Both the position numbers and the translations under genes were made by a program. The notes beneath the pieces are model-generated. The model saw only the letters and a list, made by a program, of their open reading frames with translations. It was not told the origin of the DNA and did no database searches. A stretch of 64,000 nt of DNA from assembly GCA_028583415.1 (NCBI GenBank), contig CM053269.1, forward strand, positions 74,455,630-74,519,629, written 5' to 3'. This document shows, in pieces, positions 62,401 to 64,000 of the stretch; position 1 is the first letter of the stretch, and the number at the start of each line of letters is the position of its first letter. The DNA is from Protea cynaroides. Lineage: Eukaryota > Streptophyta > Magnoliopsida > Proteales > Proteaceae.

Positions 62401-62408
62401 AAATAGAT
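40914..62408 (-). CDS. NUP93: Nuclear pore protein NUP93, C-terminal 513 residues (5' end beyond the window)
   Basis: Exons on the - strand: 62322-62408, 61352-62254, 43854-44035, 41967-42258, 40914-40991 (stop TAA 40914-40916). All junctions are GT-AG and phases agree. The protein reads 'YFCLRTGYYDEARNVALSSR' in the first exon here, 'DRAARPGYDKKKLLLYAIIS' and 'VVLNDGFVPYTLEDLQIYLN' in the long exon, 'CLSEAICALSRGRL' in the third, and ends 'ANNLAQNWPRDLYEKVARSL'. These match the plant NUP93 alpha-helical solenoid, a scaffold of the inner ring of the nuclear pore. Plant homologues are about 860 residues, so roughly 350 N-terminal residues lie past the right edge. The reading frame is uninterrupted, so the gene looks functional despite the 17,316-bp intron 44036-61351 loaded with transposons. 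Confidence 0.93.
41372..41408 (+). repeat. (CT)n microsatellite in the last NUP93 intron
   Basis: About 18 CT units lie in the intron 40992-41966. Confidence 0.9.
42343..43409 (+). mobile_element. RTE-type LINE, 5'-truncated, in a NUP93 intron
   Basis: The insert 42353-43399 is flanked by GAAATAGCAC (42343-42352) and GAAATATCAC (43400-43409), 9 of 10 matching. Reading +, it has the RTE RT block 'IELHQGSALSLLICL', 'MDDLTRDIQDEVP', then a stop, 'CMFFTDDIILEDE' (the catalytic FxDD), and the C-terminal 'RLRWYGHVQRRSLDAP...KRARGRPKMTL...WRARIHLVDP'. It ends in a (GTT)n tail at about 43376-43399, the usual short-repeat 3' end of plant RTE elements. It is truncated to 1.05 kb and carries stops, so it is dead. 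Its strand is opposite to NUP93. Confidence 0.88.
43435..43775. repeat. Tandem pair of about 160-bp units beside NUP93 exon
   Basis: The block 43435-43593 recurs at 43619-43775 with few differences ('cttaaacatctgtcatcaaag...ggcaaacctaagcaaaatact'), a period of about 184 bp. A (CA)n run follows at 43800-43819. The unit lies in the intron just upstream of the acceptor-proximal region of the next exon and has no coding match. Confidence 0.85.
44050..45052. other. Intron DNA, nothing recognised
   Basis: This is the start of the 17.3-kb NUP93 intron. It is AT-rich with no open frame or repeat that I can name. Confidence 0.45.
45053..46141. mobile_element. hAT-like non-autonomous element, 1.07 kb
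   Basis: Element 45061-46133 starts TAAGGATGTAAATGG and ends with the complement of TAAAGATGTAAACG, short imperfect inverted termini of the plant hAT type. The flanks are TTCACAAG (45053-45060) and CTCACAAG (46134-46141), 7 of 8 matching. No transposase is present. The interior holds a tandem array at about 45540-45690 of 46-bp units ('agaagcctctct.ttcaattgatttca'). Confidence 0.75.
46150..47790. other. Intron DNA with an AGCC-rich patch
   Basis: No gene is recognised. At 46662-46800 the words 'ccagcca', 'cagctg' and 'ggccagc' recur densely in both orientations. The rest is ordinary AT-rich intron. Confidence 0.4.
47800..48080 (-). repeat. Probable 3' end of an L1-type LINE
   Basis: The - strand ends 'ttcaataaaggaatttacttatccaaaaaag' followed by A-rich sequence, the usual AATAAA-plus-tail arrangement of plant L1 3' ends. 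The - strand text upstream has no domain I can name, so only the tail region is supported. Confidence 0.4.
48385..48808 (-). pseudogene. Copia RNase H, C-terminal half
   Basis: The - strand reads 'DWVSSHDDRWSTTGYGTFVG', 'LVIWCNKK', a stop, 'FSAKAEFHVMSHGIYELMWL', a stop, then 'LYCDNKSAHNPIQHD' and 'TKHVEIDRHFIKEKLEQG', ending 'QVADIFTK'. It continues directly from the segment ending at 56370, with the block 48809-56360 between. Confidence 0.85.
48809..49530. mobile_element. Terminal-repeat DNA element copy C1
   Basis: It starts AAGGTTCAAAATCTCGAG and ends 'gagatctcgctgagattttgaaatatg', the right end being one or two bases off the family terminus. It shares its whole length with the two parts of C2. 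It contains no coding sequence; the subterminal regions are rich in 'gatctcg' words in both orientations. An Au-SINE sits inside it. Confidence 0.7.
49211..49366 (+). mobile_element. Au-SINE, 5'-truncated, with 14-bp duplication
   Basis: The insert 49225-49352 contains a tRNA-like B box (GGGTTTAAATCC, 49244-49255), then 'ggataaggttgcgtacatt', 'ccctccccagaccgtgcaa', 'gtgggagcctcgcgcac' and a 'cgccctttt' end, the hallmark 3' half of plant Au-SINEs. The flanks are TTAGTTAATTATCA (49211-49224) and TTAGTTAATTGTCA (49353-49366), 13 of 14 matching. C2 carries the empty site at about 56130-56150. The A box is missing. Confidence 0.88.
49555..50570 (+). pseudogene. Copia integrase-end/RT fragment on the opposite strand
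   Basis: The + strand begins 'SRHVVITMDVSFLETV' (end of the integrase region), runs through a proline-rich linker and 'QTWQEDLGEPRWK', 'NALRKNERW', 'YHETFAPVAKIKTIRVLLS', then 'NLGWELQQLDVKNAFLHGKL' and 'KVYKLKKTLYSLMQSP', and stops near 'WFGCFCKAMD'. It is closely related to the RT of the surrounding - strand Copia ('NLGWELQQLDVKNAFLYGEL') but inverted. Several stops interrupt it. It is either a fragment of another copy or an inverted segment of the same one. Confidence 0.8.
50745..50955. repeat. Minisatellite of palindromic GGAATGCATTC units
   Basis: The self-complementary core GAATGCATTC recurs about six times, separated by 'tggggaatgcattatcttcg'-type spacers, giving a period near 40 bp with decay toward both ends. 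Confidence 0.8.
50961..51207 (+). mobile_element. MITE copy M3, 3' end cut by C2
   Basis: It begins CATATTTGTCAAGGC and matches the complement of M2 (56582-56910) through 'gtacccttacaac', where C2 begins. The remaining roughly 80 bases of the MITE are not found at the other end of C2. Confidence 0.7.
51237..51385. mobile_element. MITE copy M1 (133 bp), hAT-like
   Basis: Element 51245-51377 runs from CATAGTTGTCAAGGC to GCCTTGACAACTATG, a perfect 15-bp inverted terminus. It is flanked by GTCTCAAC and ATCTCAAC (7 of 8), an 8-bp duplication fitting hAT. It is a short deletion derivative of the family represented by M2. Confidence 0.85.
52233..52521. repeat. Tandem pair of about 130-bp units in the solo LTR
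   Basis: The segments 52233-52361 and 52392-52521 align ('gacatccaaatc.agtgattcaag' to 'catgcagagctaca'), with a period of 159 bp. Confidence 0.8.
54262..54450. repeat. Tandem array around 'aaccgttggatctt' in the solo LTR
   Basis: About four to five diverged units of roughly 50 bp, each with 'ctaaat.aatctgaaccgttggat...catgag'. Confidence 0.75.
55043..55311. repeat. Tandem array 'cttgcttagcggga..cttgcttggc' in the solo LTR
   Basis: At least six alternating 'ccccttgcttagcgg' and 'ctcttgcttggc.gga' units of about 22-25 bp pair into a longer period near 50-60 bp. Confidence 0.8.
56370..60456 (-). pseudogene. gag-protease-integrase-RT-RNase H (5' part) of the intron Copia
   Basis: Gag starts at the ATG at 60456 and has 'IEKPTTAGD' and 'KLHETKQKD' in shifting frames. 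The RT block 'ETFAPVAKIKT'-type region lies near 57540 and 'QQLDVKNAFLYGELAEEVYI' near 57420-57480. 'YTLDLLSEMEMLGCKP' (about 57000) and 'YQRLAGKLIYLSHTR' (about 56540-56575) precede 'RVEAFIDA' at 56370. M2 interrupts RT between the last two blocks. Every domain is disrupted by indels. The RNase H continues at 48808. Confidence 0.8.
56574..56918. mobile_element. MITE copy M2 (329 bp), hAT-like
   Basis: Element 56582-56910 runs from CATAGTTATCAAGG to CCTTGACAACTATG, flanked by ACTGACCC (56574-56581) and AATGGCCC (56911-56918), 6 of 8 matching. It interrupts the Copia RT between 'DLVYKG' and 'YQRLAG', which confirms the borders. The interior has 'gcctaggcg' words near one end and an A/T-rich middle. 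Confidence 0.85.
60987..61100 (-). repeat. 5' LTR of the intron Copia (about 114 bp)
   Basis: It aligns with 48246-48358: 'gtccaca..a.agtctaactttatttataataa' against 'gtccatatgagagtccaacttttagttataataa', then 'atattac' and 'cccatattaca.ca'. Such LTRs are unusually short for a full Copia. It lies only about 250 bp from the NUP93 splice donor at 61351. Confidence 0.75.
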
Positions 62409-62411
62409 CTG

Positions 62412-64000
62412 CACACAACCAGAAGGAAATAAAATGAACGTGATTGACAGTATAACCTCAATTATGTATGGAGAGAACTGTTTATAGGTAGAAGAAATAG
62501 ATCCGGGACTAGTTGGTCGAAAGTGTCAGTAAAATAAATAAACCATTAATATGATGACAATGATGATGGCGGACATGTCCATTTGTGTTGCCAAGAGGAA
62601 CTTCTCTAGTCTAGTCTAATACTTTCTTTTGCAATAGACTACCTTAGGAAGGCACTAATCCATATAACTACTAAGTCCTCAACCACAGTACATAGGGAGG
62701 GTCAACAAAGAAAGCAAGAAACAAGGGAAGACCAATCATATTAACCTATTACTCAGTGACCTTGCAGCTGGCGGTAACCAATCTTATAAAGTTATTTCTC
62801 TCAAGTACATAGAGAAGATTCATCATATGCAACAGGAAAACTAATGGCAGAGAACGGAGAGAACTTGAACACTAGACCACTGGACTTATGTGGCCAGCAG
62901 AACTTTTTGAGCTCAGATGGCCAGCGTTAGAATGACCAGCGTCATGTCCCAAAACCCGTACGAGGTAAGAATTTAGGCCTCTCGGGCGCTCATCTAACAA
63001 CCGACCAAATAAATCAAAAACCTGAACTTTATTACAATGAAATAATCCATCTCAAACCAAAATTTAGAATAATGACTTAAACATTTCTGGTGGCAAACTA
63101 GTGTATAAGAAGTAAAAAAGAAAATTGTCCCTGAACTTAAATTTCAAATACCTATTACAACCATTATAGTAAAAAAAAAAATTTTAAAAAATTAAAAACT
63201 TGTAACTAAAACCAGGAAACAAGTTTGTGCATCCTCTACAACTAAAAGTTTGAGGACGAAATGACATCAGCAACTAATAGAAATCAGCTAACAGGCTGGG
63301 GCTGTCTGTAACAAGGTTTTGAAATTAGGCTAGTAGTTGTAGTACGCGTAATTGTCTGAAACTTTTTGGGTAGGGGGTATGAATTAGGCCATAGTCCAGA
63401 GAAGAAAAAGTTAATTTTCTTCGCTCCGCCTGTTTCTTTTTGAACTTTCCCAAAATCAGGTCCAGAGATAGTCTGACCTTGGATTTCGTCTTTCTATCCA
63501 AAGGGAACCTGAAATATTTTAGAGGCCAATCTCCTTTGTACATTACCGAAGGCTATGTTTGGTTAATAAGAGAGCTCCAAAAAGGTGTAGAATAGTGCAG
63601 AGAAGTGAAACAAAATGAAGTGCATTTTCTCAGTGCTGTTTGGTTGTGCTGACAAAGAGTAATAAAGATCTGCTTTTACAGAGGTATCTTGCAAGAAAAT
63701 CCACCAGATTAACAGATAAGAATGATTGTTAAAATTATCAAGGCTGCTTTCTAGTTTGAGCTTTCTAATAAAAAATAGCCAAAATCAACCAGTGGTAACA
63801 TCTTGTAATGAGCATTTTAGAAAAGAACTTTAAAAAGGCAGCAAAGCGAAGTACAAATTCTCCAAACAACTAAACTATTGGAATGTTACAGCAGCAAGAC
63901 TGCAAACATTTCCCCAAATTTTTTTTTTCTCAGATACCTAGGACCCCTTTTTTGGGGGCGTGTACATTATCTTCTAAGTTCTTTGGATGACTAAAATGAT
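62412..64000. other. NUP93 intron, no exon found
   Basis: Between the exon at 62322-62408 and the right edge I found no further NUP93 exon. A 'tgtcccaaaacccgtacga' block at 62946 looks like a retroelement terminus but has no partner. A 72-codon - strand frame at 63325-63543 is unrecognised. Confidence 0.45.

Noticed and set aside
63325..63543. 72-codon - strand frame as a NUP93 exon
   Set aside because: Its text does not match the NUP93 solenoid and no fitting splice sites were seen.

Overview
This is nuclear DNA from a flowering plant. The evidence is intron-rich GT-AG genes (a type II serine carboxypeptidase and the plant nucleoporin NUP93), an Au-type SINE, and dense Ty1/Copia, Ty3/Gypsy, L1, RTE, hAT-like and Mutator-like debris. 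The species cannot be named from the sequence alone. There are two real host genes: an apparently intact carboxypeptidase-like gene on the + strand (30821-34308) and the 3' part of NUP93 on the - strand (40914-62408, continuing past the right edge). A broken glucuronokinase-like fragment lies between them.

Left part (1-30 kb) is almost all nested retrotransposons. A degraded + strand Copia element (about 540-5421) is split inside its RNase H by a TG..CA element (1202-4994, duplication AACAT), which is itself split by a solo LTR (2546-4881, duplication TCTAA). A related Gypsy-type LTR lies at 5708-7896. From about 28.26 kb down to 9.88 kb runs one old - strand L1-type LINE. It is split by a 9.5-kb Copia element (15433-24962, duplication ATTTG) and by a solo LTR of the same Copia family (25264-27500, duplication GGTAA). 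Another LTR of that family is cut by the left edge. A Mutator-like inverted-repeat element occupies 28465-29980.

Middle (30.7-41 kb): the carboxypeptidase-like gene has eight exons, a signal peptide and a complete Ser-Asp-His triad. It is followed by intergenic DNA with the glucuronokinase fragment, an unrecognised exon pair and low-complexity sequence.

Right part (41-64 kb) is NUP93. Five exons in correct phase encode about the last 513 residues. Its introns carry an RTE LINE (42353-43399), a hAT-like element (45061-46133) and, in one 17.3-kb intron, a - strand Copia element with 113-bp LTRs (48246-61100). That Copia is interrupted in its RNase H by a 7.5-kb composite block whose outer ends are the ends of two copies of a GGTTCAAAATCTC terminal-repeat element. 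The block holds an opposite-strand Copia fragment, MITEs, an Au-SINE and a 4.4-kb solo LTR. No new biochemical system is evident. The most unusual object is the composite block and the way its two copies record each other's empty insertion sites.
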